A stretch of DNA of 21,827 nt from JBAZCI01 sp041671025. GTDB lineage: Bacteria > Patescibacteriota > Patescibacteriia > UBA10025. This document shows positions 14,801 to 21,636 of this stretch, in pieces. The notes under the pieces are model-generated. The model made no database searches, was not told the origin of the DNA, and saw only the letters and a list, made by a program, of their open reading frames with translations. The position numbers and the translations under genes were made by a program. The stretch is taken from contig JBAZCI010000025.1 of the NCBI GenBank assembly GCA_041671025.1, positions 1-21,827 on the forward strand, given 5' to 3'. Numbering within the stretch: the stretch's first letter is position 1; the number at the start of each line of letters is the position of its first letter.

Positions 14801-16693
14801 CTAGGACATCTGTCTATTTTTTCTCATCCACCCAAAGAGGCGAGCTGAATTAAGTATAGGGAGAAAATCAGTCGCAAAATTATACACTGCCGCAAGTATG
14901 GGGCCGAGAACTCCCGTGAACACGAGCGCGAAACCAACAGCATTTGAAACGCACCACGTGACTATATCCCCTTTAATTACGGAACGCGTTTGTCTGCCAA
15001 GCTCAATCATTTCAGGGATACGCTCAAGGTCATCCGTTAAAATAACGACATCAGCAGTCTCTACCGCCACTGCAGTACCGCCGCCTCCCATGGCAATGCC
15101 GACATCCGCTCGTGCAAGCGCCGGCGCGTCATTAATCCCGTCGCCGACCATCGCAAGCGGACCGAGCTTTGATAATTCTTCAAGAGCCCGGTATTTACTC
15201 TCGGGTGTCATCGAAGCACGAACATCAGTAATGCCAAGAGTTGAGGCTACCCGCTGAGCGACATGCGGATTGTCGCCGGTGAGAATAACGATACGCTCGA
15301 CGCCCGCTTTACGCAGGTGCGCAATCGTACGCGCAGCTTCAATGCGCGGTGTGTCCCCAATACTGATAATTCCCGCAAATTTTTTATCGACAAATACATA
15401 TACCGCGGCTTCGAGATGTTCATCGCGTTCATTCTTCATTTTTACCGCCGTTTCATCGTCGAGGGTTAATCCAAGCCGCTCTGCAATACCTTCATCGCCA
15501 ATCGCAATTTCATGACCGTGGAGCCTACCCCATACGCCGTCTCCTGCAAATACCTTGAACTCTTCCGGATCAACAACGTCAGTATTTTTCTTGGCAGCCT
15601 CGTGATAGAGCGCTTTTCCCATGGGGTGCTCGGAATATTTTTCCGCACTGGCCACTAACTTCCAAAAAATAGCGTGATCTACCCACCCTTCAATATGAAT
15701 ATCAGAGACCGCTAACTTACCGTAGGTCAGCGTACCCGTCTTATCAAGCACGAGCGTCCGCACACGTCCCAGCATATCAAGCGACTGGCCGCCCTTGATA
15801 ATGACACCGCGCTTCGCTGCACGTCCGAGTGCCGCGGTCATGGCCAAAGGAATTGAGACTGCAATATCATCCGCGCATGCCACAAGAAACAGGGCGACAA
15901 CCATGGAAACATTATGAGTGATCACGAAGGTTAAGACACCCACAATACCGACAACAGGGAGAAAAATTTGGGCAAATCGGTCGGCAATTTTTTGCGTATG
16001 AGATTTATTTTGCTGCGCTTTCTCAACAAGAACAGCCATGCGCTCAATGATTGAATCCTTGCCGACATGTGTCGCTTTGATCTTCAGCATCCCCGACTCA
16101 TTTAATGTGGTGCTGAATACTTCTTCGCCTATCACTTTTTCCACAAGCGCTGATTCCCCTGTTACCGCCGACTCATTGAGCGAGGCTTTGCCAAACACGA
16201 CAACACCGTCCACAGGCACCCGAGCGCCCGGTTTTACAATAAGTATGTCGCCGGGACGCACGGTGTCCGCGGGAACAACGGTTTGAACATGATCACGTTC
16301 GAGTAGCGCTTCCGACGGTTTTAAGGCGAGTAATTCTTCGACAGCCGCACTTGTCCGTGATTCTGTATACCAGTCGAGCAGACGAGCAAACGCGAGCATG
16401 AGATTGATAAACGCCGCGGAACGGATCTCCCACGTCACAAACGTGATGCCAAGCGCAAATGAGTTAAATGTATCAATGCTTATTTTCTTTTGTACCAGTG
16501 AACGGAGCCCTGCAAAAATTGTAGGAAATGCACCGATAATCGCCACAGCAAAAAGAACCGCATGCGTATCAAAGACAAAAAAGTCCGCGACGAGCGCCAG
16601 ACTCACTGCGCTAATAATGATCCACTCTCTCCGCGGTGGAAAAATCAGTCGTTTCACAAATGATACGAGTGAATTACTTGTCCGGTTCTTCAT
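14801..16693 (-). CDS. P1B-like heavy-metal P-type ATPase with atypical transmembrane metal motif (630 aa)
   Basis: The protein should be an integral membrane ATPase moving metal ions at the cost of ATP. The actuator motif TGES is at 178-181, the phosphorylated Asp317 is in DKTGTLT, the P1B-specific His-Pro pair is at 356-357 in SEHPMGKAL, and GDGINDAPALA begins at 517. Membrane helices lie at about 23-42, 45-65, 75-105, 242-285 and 575-612. There is no N-terminal HMA or CXXC metal-binding domain. The helix before the phosphorylation domain, where P1B pumps carry CPC, SPC or CPH, reads VACADDIAVSIPLA (271-284). The near-universal proline is missing and two aspartates are present, so the ion specificity is unclear. 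The start overlaps the HIT gene by 20 nt. It is the last gene of a four-gene operon. Confidence 0.92.
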   Translation of the reverse strand: MKNRTSNSLVSFVKRLIFPPRREWIIISAVSLALVADFFVFDTHAVLFAVAIIGAFPTIFAGLRSLVQKKISIDTFNSFALGITFVTWEIRSAAFINLMLAFARLLDWYTESRTSAAVEELLALKPSEALLERDHVQTVVPADTVRPGDILIVKPGARVPVDGVVVFGKASLNESAVTGESALVEKVIGEEVFSTTLNESGMLKIKATHVGKDSIIERMAVLVEKAQQNKSHTQKIADRFAQIFLPVVGIVGVLTFVITHNVSMVVALFLVACADDIAVSIPLAMTAALGRAAKRGVIIKGGQSLDMLGRVRTLVLDKTGTLTYGKLAVSDIHIEGWVDHAIFWKLVASAEKYSEHPMGKALYHEAAKKNTDVVDPEEFKVFAGDGVWGRLHGHEIAIGDEGIAERLGLTLDDETAVKMKNERDEHLEAAVYVFVDKKFAGIISIGDTPRIEAARTIAHLRKAGVERIVILTGDNPHVAQRVASTLGITDVRASMTPESKYRALEELSKLGPLAMVGDGINDAPALARADVGIAMGGGGTAVAVETADVVILTDDLERIPEMIELGRQTRSVIKGDIVTWCVSNAVGFALVFTGVLGPILAAVYNFATDFLPILNSARLFGWMRKNRQMS

Positions 16694-17156
16694 TGCTCAC
16701 CAGATGAAAATGGAGATAGGTAACCGCCTGCAACCCCGGGCCGTTTGTTGTGATTTTATATTGCACGAGATGATCCTGCTCGATCAGCTGTGCCATAACG
16801 GCAAATGCGTCGGCCAGATACGGCGTGTCTTCAGCAGAAACACCCGCCGCATTCTTAATATCCTTTTTGGGAATAACGACGTAATGTACGGGCGTAGCCG
16901 GCGTGGGATGCTTAATAACAATTGATTTGTCCGTTTCCATGATGACACCGGGAATATTGCCGTCCAGCTTTTCTATGCCGATAGCACTCAAAAGCCCAAG
17001 TACGTCTTTGGGCTGGTAGCACATACTCCCGCAGTTCGTCAGCGCAATGATCGATCGCGGCTGGACATCGCTAAATATATATCCGCCGATAATGACACCA
17101 AACAACAAAAAACCGCACGCAAAGAATATCCTTCTTGTACGTTCGCCAAGCTTCAT
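16674..17156 (-). CDS. membrane-anchored HIT-like protein (160 aa)
   Basis: A positively charged start and one hydrophobic helix (about 9-28, RIFFACGFLLFGVIIGGYIF) anchor the protein. The soluble part follows the HIT pattern: SIVIKHPTPATPVHYVVIPKKDIKNA (78-103) is the strand pair before the active site, and TYLHFHLVS (146-154) is the His motif. The first histidine of the usual H-x-H-x-H-x-x is Tyr147, while the likely nucleophile His149 and His151 remain. HIT proteins hydrolyse or transfer nucleotidyl groups. A membrane-bound, possibly extracytoplasmic HIT domain is unusual. Two cysteines (Cys42 and Cys46, NCGSMC) lie just after the helix and might form a disulfide or bind metal. The gene begins 4 nt after the 113-aa gene and overlaps the ATPase start. 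Confidence 0.78.
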   Translation of the reverse strand: MKLGERTRRIFFACGFLLFGVIIGGYIFSDVQPRSIIALTNCGSMCYQPKDVLGLLSAIGIEKLDGNIPGVIMETDKSIVIKHPTPATPVHYVVIPKKDIKNAAGVSAEDTPYLADAFAVMAQLIEQDHLVQYKITTNGPGLQAVTYLHFHLVSNEEPDK

Positions 17157-17160
17157 GAGA

Positions 17161-17502
17161 CTATTTGCCCTTTACCACGGCGCTGGTTATCCAAGACCCA
17201 ACCCACAGCAATAATCCTCCGATAAATGCGGGCATAAACCCGCTCACCGCGAATCCTTCAATAAACGACGCGACTGCCCATATGAGCAAAGCATTAATCA
17301 CGAACGAAAACAGACCGAGCGTCAATATGGTAATCGGCAAGCTGATGATAATCAGGATCGGCTTGATCACCGCGTTTACTATCCCAAGCACAAGCGCGAC
17401 AATGAGCGCAGTCAAAAACGAATCAACGGTAAAGCCGGGTACAATATACGCTACGAGAAGCAGTATTGCCGCATTAATAATCCAACGAAGAATGAAGTAC
17501 AT
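17161..17502 (-). CDS. small four-helix membrane protein, phage holin 4_2/YvlD-like (113 aa)
   Basis: Almost the whole protein is hydrophobic, with four predicted membrane helices (about 4-23, 28-51, 55-78 and 86-109). The pattern fits the bacterial YvlD/'phage holin family 4' proteins (PF04020): an N-terminal R-W-I-x-N-A, VPGF in the first loop, the central GIVNAVIKPIL, LPITILTLGLF, and a C-terminal GG-x-LLW. Despite the Pfam name these are common chromosomal membrane proteins of unknown role, not phage lysis genes. It sits in the operon between the secreted 365-aa protein (8 nt) and the HIT protein (4 nt). Confidence 0.85.
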   Translation of the reverse strand: MYFILRWIINAAILLLVAYIVPGFTVDSFLTALIVALVLGIVNAVIKPILIIISLPITILTLGLFSFVINALLIWAVASFIEGFAVSGFMPAFIGGLLLWVGSWITSAVVKGK

Positions 17503-17510
17503 ACAAAATT

Positions 17511-18608
17511 TTATTTTAGCGAATTAGCCATGCACCGCTGATAATCTGCCGTCAGCTTCCAGGTGAGTTCGGAAATAGTTGCATGTACGCATCCGGGACC
17601 GTATTGAATTTCGTGCTTTATTTCGTCTTCTGTATAGCCCCCGTAAACGACGCTATTGGAGAGGACAACTGACCAGAGTCCGTCTACTCCCTTTCCTATG
17701 CTTTTCAGATAATTTGACATCCAAATCATTCGCGCACCTTCAAGACCGTTACTAGCGCTTGTACGTATAGAATTATAGCGAAATGTTGTTGAATTCATTA
17801 AATATCGATACAGACTACCTGTATACCCAGATTCGACAGAACGCGTCACCTCAGCATCACTGTTTATAAGAATTACAGGCTCCGCTTTATAATTGCCCTC
17901 ATCTAACCAAAGATGACTGAAATAGACCGGTCCGCCCCACTGCACATTTTTAGCAACATCATATGAAGGCGCTTCCAGTTCTACATAATTGCTTCCGATT
18001 GAAATAATTTGAGGCGTATAGTAATTGCCTGTATGGGTCCCCACATCGTAGATTCCCGCATATTCATGTCGCGGTCCAAGATATGCGTTACCCAGATCTG
18101 TGGGTGCACCGAGATTCTCAAAATACACACGAAACCGCTCCCCCGCTCTGACATATTTCTTGTCCACCGATGTTGCCTTAAGACCCTCTTTTGGGGTCCA
18201 AGCGGTAAAAGTGGAACTGATAATCTTACCTGCGATAGCGTCATAATCTGAATATCCCATAAGCGTTTCCTGTGATCCAGTGCTTGTATACTCAACAAAA
18301 AAAGTATATGCAGTATCGCCAGATAAATGGATGATATTATAACAGAGTGAACCATTCAAACCGCCGAATGCAGTCGGAGACGCAGTCGTGATACTATTCG
18401 GGTCAGTGGTGTAATATTTTATAGTGACTGTGAGTGTATTTGTGGTAACTGTATCGGGCAGATCCCAACATAGCCGAAGGTGTTCATGTGTCCCGGTATC
18501 AATTCTCATGTTTGATACAAATGGTGTTGCGGCCCGTCCAACCGATACATAACCAAAGATAGCAACGATTCCCAATAAGATGCCGAGGACGAATATCCGC
18601 TTGGTCAT
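17511..18608 (-). CDS. secreted protein with Fn3/TIG-like beta-sandwich domains, unknown function (365 aa)
   Basis: Residues 1-26 form a signal peptide (KR, hydrophobic core, cleavage near GRA|A). Residues about 30-135 look like a fibronectin III-type fold (alternating strands, LRLCWDLPD, DTAYTFFVEYT). Residues about 138-250 begin TPKEGLKATSVDKKYVRAGERFRVYFENLG and recall an IPT/TIG domain. The C-terminal 110 residues are more helical, with a possible disulfide pair in PGCVHATISELTWKLTADYQRCM. I cannot assign a precise family. It probably acts outside the cell or stays bound to the surface. It is the first gene of the operon with the 113-aa, HIT and ATPase genes and has an extended -10 promoter upstream. 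The link to metal transport is unexplained. Confidence 0.8.
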   Translation of the reverse strand: MTKRIFVLGILLGIVAIFGYVSVGRAATPFVSNMRIDTGTHEHLRLCWDLPDTVTTNTLTVTIKYYTTDPNSITTASPTAFGGLNGSLCYNIIHLSGDTAYTFFVEYTSTGSQETLMGYSDYDAIAGKIISSTFTAWTPKEGLKATSVDKKYVRAGERFRVYFENLGAPTDLGNAYLGPRHEYAGIYDVGTHTGNYYTPQIISIGSNYVELEAPSYDVAKNVQWGGPVYFSHLWLDEGNYKAEPVILINSDAEVTRSVESGYTGSLYRYLMNSTTFRYNSIRTSASNGLEGARMIWMSNYLKSIGKGVDGLWSVVLSNSVVYGGYTEDEIKHEIQYGPGCVHATISELTWKLTADYQRCMANSLK

Positions 18609-18638
18609 AGGTAATCTGTATTAATACTCAATATGTTC

Positions 18639-18647
18639 AGTATATCA
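18639..18647 (-). promoter_or_regulatory. extended -10 promoter of the four-gene operon
   Basis: The minus strand has TG-A-TATACT at 18639-18647, an extended -10 element. The region 17 bp further upstream has no good -35 box, which extended -10 promoters tolerate. The start point would lie about 24 nt before the ATG of the 365-aa gene. Confidence 0.45.
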
Positions 18648-18686
18648 GACTTCACCAAAAGATAAAGAAGAATGTTCTCATCATCC

Positions 18687-19538
18687 TTACTTCATCAGCA
18701 ACAAACCCCCAACGGCAATGATGCTTCCTAATAGCTTAATCCAAAAATCTTCACGTTCTTTCAAGAAGACTGCGGCGGCTATAAATATCACCACAACTTT
18801 GAACGTTGTAATTGCCGAAACAAGGCTGAGATTCCCAACAACAAAAATGAGTATAACCCACGACAACTGCTGAAAAAAACGCAATATACCGGTTATCGTA
18901 ATATCTTTTTTTACGTATGTACTTTTACTATGTGTGAGCAACATCACAACGCCTAAAACCGTACATTGCGCCCACCAGTTCAGCATCGTTCCCGCGGTAA
19001 ATCCCGTTGTTTTTTGCAGTGCCCGTTCAGCAGTTAAACAAACGCCAAGCATGACCCCGCTTGCCAACATCAAGAGAAAATATTTATCAAAAGCAAATTT
19101 CCCTGTCCGATGCTTTTTAGATACCACAAGTACACCGACAAGCAGAAGAGCCGCTCCAATAATCTGAATCGGAGTTAATTTCTCATTGAGAAAAATGGTT
19201 GCGAGTGCGATAGTAACCGGGGTATATACATTACTTACCAATGTCGTTATTCCCGCTTCTACATGTTTTTGGGAAATATATGAACTTACAAAAAAGCCAG
19301 CACCAAATACCCCGCACAACAGCGTTAATCCAGCCAATTGAAAAAAAGTGCCGTGGAAATAGATCGGCTGGAAAATGGGCAACAACAAACTTAATACCAC
19401 GATAACGAATGTTACCTGAAAAGAAAAAGCTATCTGGCTTTTACTGTCCGCATCTTCACGTTTCGCAAGCCACCTCCGTTGTATGGGGGATGCGCTGGCG
19501 GCGATAAAATAGAAAATATAACTTGCCAAAACGAGCAT
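18687..19538 (-). CDS. EamA/DMT-superfamily membrane permease (283 aa)
   Basis: The protein has about ten membrane helices in two repeated halves, the EamA layout, at the usual length. Family features include the end of the first half, PVTIALATIFLNEKLTPIQIIGAALLLVGVLVVSKKH (about 106-143), and the matching end of the second half, VVVIFIAAAVFLKEREDFWIKLLGSIIAVGGLLLMK. DMT permeases export small metabolites or amino acids; the substrate cannot be read from the sequence. The gene is flanked by a 78-nt gap on one side and a 302-nt gap on the other, so it is probably transcribed alone. The ATG at 19538 begins directly with the first helix. No convincing promoter was found. Confidence 0.88.
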   Translation of the reverse strand: MLVLASYIFYFIAASASPIQRRWLAKREDADSKSQIAFSFQVTFVIVVLSLLLPIFQPIYFHGTFFQLAGLTLLCGVFGAGFFVSSYISQKHVEAGITTLVSNVYTPVTIALATIFLNEKLTPIQIIGAALLLVGVLVVSKKHRTGKFAFDKYFLLMLASGVMLGVCLTAERALQKTTGFTAGTMLNWWAQCTVLGVVMLLTHSKSTYVKKDITITGILRFFQQLSWVILIFVVGNLSLVSAITTFKVVVIFIAAAVFLKEREDFWIKLLGSIIAVGGLLLMK

Positions 19539-19840
19539 ATATCTATGTGTTACGATGAAATATCTTTGTTATGTGAGTTGATAACCCACTGCGGTCTCAG
19601 TCGAAGTCTTTTTGTGAAATGAGACACAAGAATGGGGTTTTCAAGACGACTCATTTTTGAGCAACCGTTCGTGATCTCCAAATTGTGCGAAGAAAGAATT
19701 TATTGAGCGATATGTTTGCTTGTTATTTATGGTAGAAATGTGTACCGACACTCGGCACAGGCGTCACGTAATCAGCACGAAAACCTTTGGTGAAACGCCT
19801 ACGTCCGTCTTCGAACTTGGTTGTTTGAAGCGCCGGACTT
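19539..19840. other. 302-bp intergenic stretch without a recognised gene
   Basis: Short frames here have no Shine-Dalgarno sequence, no family resemblance and no continuation. I see no tRNA, clear terminator or strong repeat. The 272-aa gene ends at its left boundary, and the stretch must hold the promoter of the permease gene, although no good -35/-10 pair stood out. It may be the decayed edge of an inserted accessory segment. Confidence 0.5.
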
Positions 19841-20659
19841 CTACTTGCCTGATTTTGGTACTACAACTCCACCTGACGTCACAAAGTCGAACACTACGCG
19901 TGTGTAGTAGTTGAGCATGCCGAGACACTCTGTCAGTCCGAGGACTTTGCCGCCCGGCAATACCACTTGTATTTGCATGCCAATCTTTCCAGCCCCACTC
20001 ACTTTAACAATCTTAGTCTTGCAATCCTGGCGCCATACAAGTGCACCATTTGCGAACTCGGGATTAAATATAGTGACCTGTGGCGGCACATTCTCAAAAG
20101 CTTCATCCTCTGAAGCGAATTCCACAGAACACATGTTCTGCAGCTCAGTCATACTGAACTGAGGTTTAACAAATAAGTGGTGCTTGTCTTCGTTACTGAG
20201 ATCACGAAGCATCAACAATAGGTCGCCATCAGTCTTCATGCCCTGGGCCAACCGAAGGAAGGGTTGCACATTTCTTATTGCATCGCGATAGGAAGAGGGC
20301 AATTTTTCAATTCTATTTTCTTGCACTTGCCATTCTGCTTCCGTAGCTGCGATAGGAAAGGCTAAACGCTTAATATCTTTCGGATCGGTAATCCCAGACT
20401 GACGCGCTATTGCAACAACTAAATTTTCTAATACTGACCTCAGGTGATTGACGACTTCGCCAAAAATCAAACCCCACTCGTCAGTTGGAGGTGATGATGC
20501 AACTACTAGTTTCATCTCCCAGTGAAGACGGTCTTCACTAATAGCAGCACAAAAGCTGGCTGGGTTCGTAGTTGCATATTTTTCAATAACAGAACTCAAC
20601 TCGACTGCTCGTCGATTCGCCTGTTCTAATCGTGTAAGCTGATCCTTAAAGTCGGGCAC
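19841..20659 (-). CDS. accessory hypothetical protein (272 aa)
   Basis: The protein starts with a coiled-coil-like helix (about 5-30), then a beta segment (DRLHWEMKLVVAS), a helix with NHLRSVLENLVVAIARQSG (about 70-90), FPIAATEAEW (101-110), a QPFLR motif (about 132-136), LLLMLRDLSNEDKHHLFVKP (about 146-165), and a beta-rich C-terminus. From memory, NHLRS-x-L-(D/E), FPI, QP and L-x2-L-x-N-x-DKH occur together in a widespread hypothetical protein family found sporadically in many phyla. The function is unknown and I assign none. It has no signal peptide or membrane helix. It lies 78 nt from a duplicated tRNA-Glu end, next to an otherwise empty region, which suggests it is cargo of an integrated element or was acquired laterally. 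Confidence 0.75.
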   Translation of the reverse strand: MPDFKDQLTRLEQANRRAVELSSVIEKYATTNPASFCAAISEDRLHWEMKLVVASSPPTDEWGLIFGEVVNHLRSVLENLVVAIARQSGITDPKDIKRLAFPIAATEAEWQVQENRIEKLPSSYRDAIRNVQPFLRLAQGMKTDGDLLLMLRDLSNEDKHHLFVKPQFSMTELQNMCSVEFASEDEAFENVPPQVTIFNPEFANGALVWRQDCKTKIVKVSGAGKIGMQIQVVLPGGKVLGLTECLGMLNYYTRVVFDFVTSGGVVVPKSGK

Positions 20660-20737
20660 AGATATGGATGTTATTCGAATTCATTCTTGTTCCTGACCTT
20701 AGCCTAGATTCGGCGTTGCGGTCAAAATATTCCTAGA

Positions 20738-20757
20738 TGGTAGTCCCACGGGGAATC
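20738..20757 (-). repeat. direct duplicate of the tRNA-Glu 3' end (att-like site)
   Basis: These 20 bp are identical to 20924-20943, which hold the CCA end, the 3' acceptor strand and part of the T arm of tRNA-Glu. Identity stops at both borders. Duplication of a tRNA 3' end in direct orientation is the typical mark left by tyrosine-integrase insertion into a tRNA gene. The two copies are 166 bp apart. No integrase gene is in the window. Confidence 0.75.
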
Positions 20758-20923
20758 CTCTTCCCCCGTCGCTCGCAGCGCGGCTTCGCCGCAGGCTCGC
20801 TCCTCCTCCAGAGCCCGGGTCCCCAAAAAACTAAAGCAGTTTAGTTTTTTGGTGTACCCTTCGATTCCTTCGCTTATGGAATCGACTACGAGGTGATTTT
20901 CTACAAGTGTGCCACGAGCGTGC
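20758..20923. other. hairpin-rich segment between the two att-like copies
   Basis: This non-coding segment holds three structures: a GC-rich stem (20780-20784 with 20788-20792) flanked by GCTCGC repeats; a 13-bp perfect AT-rich hairpin (20823-20852); and an 8-bp stem (20861-20868 with 20878-20885) whose arm TCGATTCC resembles the T-loop region of a tRNA. No reading frame of note is present. It may be all that is left of a small element, or the end of a larger one. Confidence 0.5.
20823..20852 (-). terminator. AT-rich 13-bp hairpin, probable terminator behind tRNA-Glu
   Basis: Arms 20823-20835 and 20840-20852 are perfectly complementary around a 4-nt loop, and each 3' arm contains a run of six T residues. 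It lies about 70 nt downstream of tRNA-Glu in its direction of transcription. The T-run is part of the stem, so termination strength is uncertain. Confidence 0.45.
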
Positions 20924-20998
20924 TGGTAGTCCCACGGGGAATCGAACCCCGGTTACCAGGATGAGAACCTGGCGTCCTAGCCGCTAGACGATGGGACC
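20924..20998 (-). tRNA. tRNA-Glu (anticodon CTC)
   Basis: The minus strand folds as a full cloverleaf: a 7-bp acceptor stem (GGTCCCA with TGGGACT, one G-U pair at 1-72), the D arm with TAGCGGCTA, the anticodon stem CCAGG/CCTGG around loop TTCTCAT (anticodon CTC, reading GAG), the T arm CGGGG-TTCGATT-CCCCG, discriminator A and an encoded CCA. The length is 75 nt including CCA. Its 3' end is duplicated at 20738-20757. Confidence 0.96.
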
Positions 20999-21028
20999 AT
21001 ACACTGGCGACACATCAAAGTATTCTCA

Positions 21029-21057
21029 ACTGTACCCGCAAAAACAAACAAAATCAA
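21029..21057 (-). promoter_or_regulatory. candidate tRNA-Glu promoter
   Basis: TTGATT (21052-21057) is followed after 17 bp by TACAGT (21029-21034), each matching the consensus at 4/6. This would place the start about 23 nt before the mature tRNA. No stronger pair was seen upstream of the tRNA. Confidence 0.35.
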
Positions 21058-21190
21058 GCGCTCGGCGGCATCATGAATCTGCAAACGTCAGATCTTCACA
21101 ACGTTAGGTTGCATGTTAATACACGCTGTTGAGGGTAAGACATGCTGTATAAAGATTTCTCCCTTCGGTCGAAATGGAATACCGGAAAAA

Positions 21191-21230
21191 TGACAAAATA
21201 TGACACTATATGACAAAACTTGACATATTA
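21191..21230 (+). repeat. four 10-bp direct TGACA repeats upstream of the HTH gene
   Basis: TGACA begins at 21191, 21201, 21211 and 21221, an exact 10-bp period, with A/T-rich spacers (the first two units end in ATA). One DNA turn per repeat would put all copies on the same face of the helix, as expected for a multi-site operator. The last unit forms the -35 box of the candidate promoter of the 55-aa HTH gene. Confidence 0.75.
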
Positions 21231-21248
21231 AAATAAAAGACTTAACAT
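21220..21248 (+). promoter_or_regulatory. candidate promoter of the HTH gene, overlapping the repeat array
   Basis: A perfect TTGACA (21220-21225) lies 17 bp from TAACAT (21243-21248, 4/6 match). The predicted start point is at or next to the ATG at 21256, so the mRNA would be leaderless. Because the -35 box is inside the TGACA array, a protein bound there should block the promoter. Confidence 0.5.
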
Positions 21249-21255
21249 TGATAAT

Positions 21256-21423
21256 ATGGAAAAAATGATGACGCTGGATGAGGTGTCGCACTATCTGCGC
21301 ATCAGCCAGCGAACGATCTTCCGCTACATTAAATCAGGCAAATTGCGGGCATATCGCATAGGCCAGTGGCGGGTTACCGAGACCGACCTCAAAGCATTTC
21401 TTAAAAAAGTTTCAAATGTATAA
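21256..21423 (+). CDS. excisionase-like small HTH DNA-binding protein (55 aa)
   Basis: The whole protein is one MerR-like winged HTH of the excisionase/HTH_17 type. The pattern is TLDEVSHYLRISQRTIFRYIKSGKLRAYRIGQWRV-x7-AFLKK: a helix-turn-helix, then the wing with the G-K-L-x-A-Y-R-(I/V)-G-x-x-(W/R)-R-(V/I) signature, then a last helix. Such proteins act as excisionases, plasmid regulators or autoregulators. A run of 10-bp TGACA repeats overlaps its promoter, so autoregulation is likely (inference). It lies about 260 bp from a tRNA-Glu that carries an att-like duplication, which fits a recombination directionality factor, but no integrase is present and many chromosomal copies of this family are orphans. 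No Shine-Dalgarno sequence is present. Confidence 0.85.
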   Translation: MEKMMTLDEVSHYLRISQRTIFRYIKSGKLRAYRIGQWRVTETDLKAFLKKVSNV

Positions 21424-21625
21424 CAGCATTACACGAAAAAACATCGCATTCTTCCCCTACTGTCTGCCGAGGAATGTCGCCTGCATCAGACGGAAAATGC
21501 CCCTGCGAAAGAAAATGATTCTCATGCTTATAGCGTGTATCATCGTGATGATACCGGTAGCTTTGTACATGAAACCCTCCGGAACGATCACCGATCGCCC
21601 GGATCCGCACTACGTGTCACGGTAG
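21416..21625 (+). CDS. possible small single-pass membrane protein (69 aa, or 42 aa from a later start)
   Basis: The frame opens with an ATG at 21416 that overlaps the HTH stop codon region, and it contains one hydrophobic helix preceded by basic residues (RKKMILMLIACIIVMIPVALYM). An internal ATG at 21497 (MPLRKK) gives a more typical small membrane protein of 42 aa with a short polar tail. No family is recognised. It ends 11 nt before the convergent DUF2207-like stop. It may be a real partner of the HTH gene or a chance frame; the clear positive-inside helix is the only support. Confidence 0.4.
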   Translation: MYNSITRKNIAFFPYCLPRNVACIRRKMPLRKKMILMLIACIIVMIPVALYMKPSGTITDRPDPHYVSR

Positions 21626-21636
21626 TGTATTCGTAT

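Noticed and set aside
16398..16925. 175-codon plus-strand frame
   Set aside because: It lies antisense to the ATPase N-terminus and the HIT gene, both of which carry family motifs. Its composition is what the complementary strand of coding DNA would give, and it has no recognisable domain.
17161..17502. Holin-like protein taken as a prophage sign
   Set aside because: The family carries a phage name but is a common chromosomal membrane protein, and no phage structural or lysis genes are nearby.
19720..19914. 64-codon plus-strand frame
   Set aside because: It runs antisense into the 272-aa gene and has no family resemblance or start signal.
21191..21230. Repeat array considered as a CRISPR
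   Set aside because: The units are only 10 bp with no spacers of CRISPR size, and no cas genes are near. A phased operator fits better.
21088..21291. 67-codon minus-strand frame
   Set aside because: It overlaps the TGACA repeats and the HTH start, has no start signal, and its sequence looks like translated intergenic DNA.
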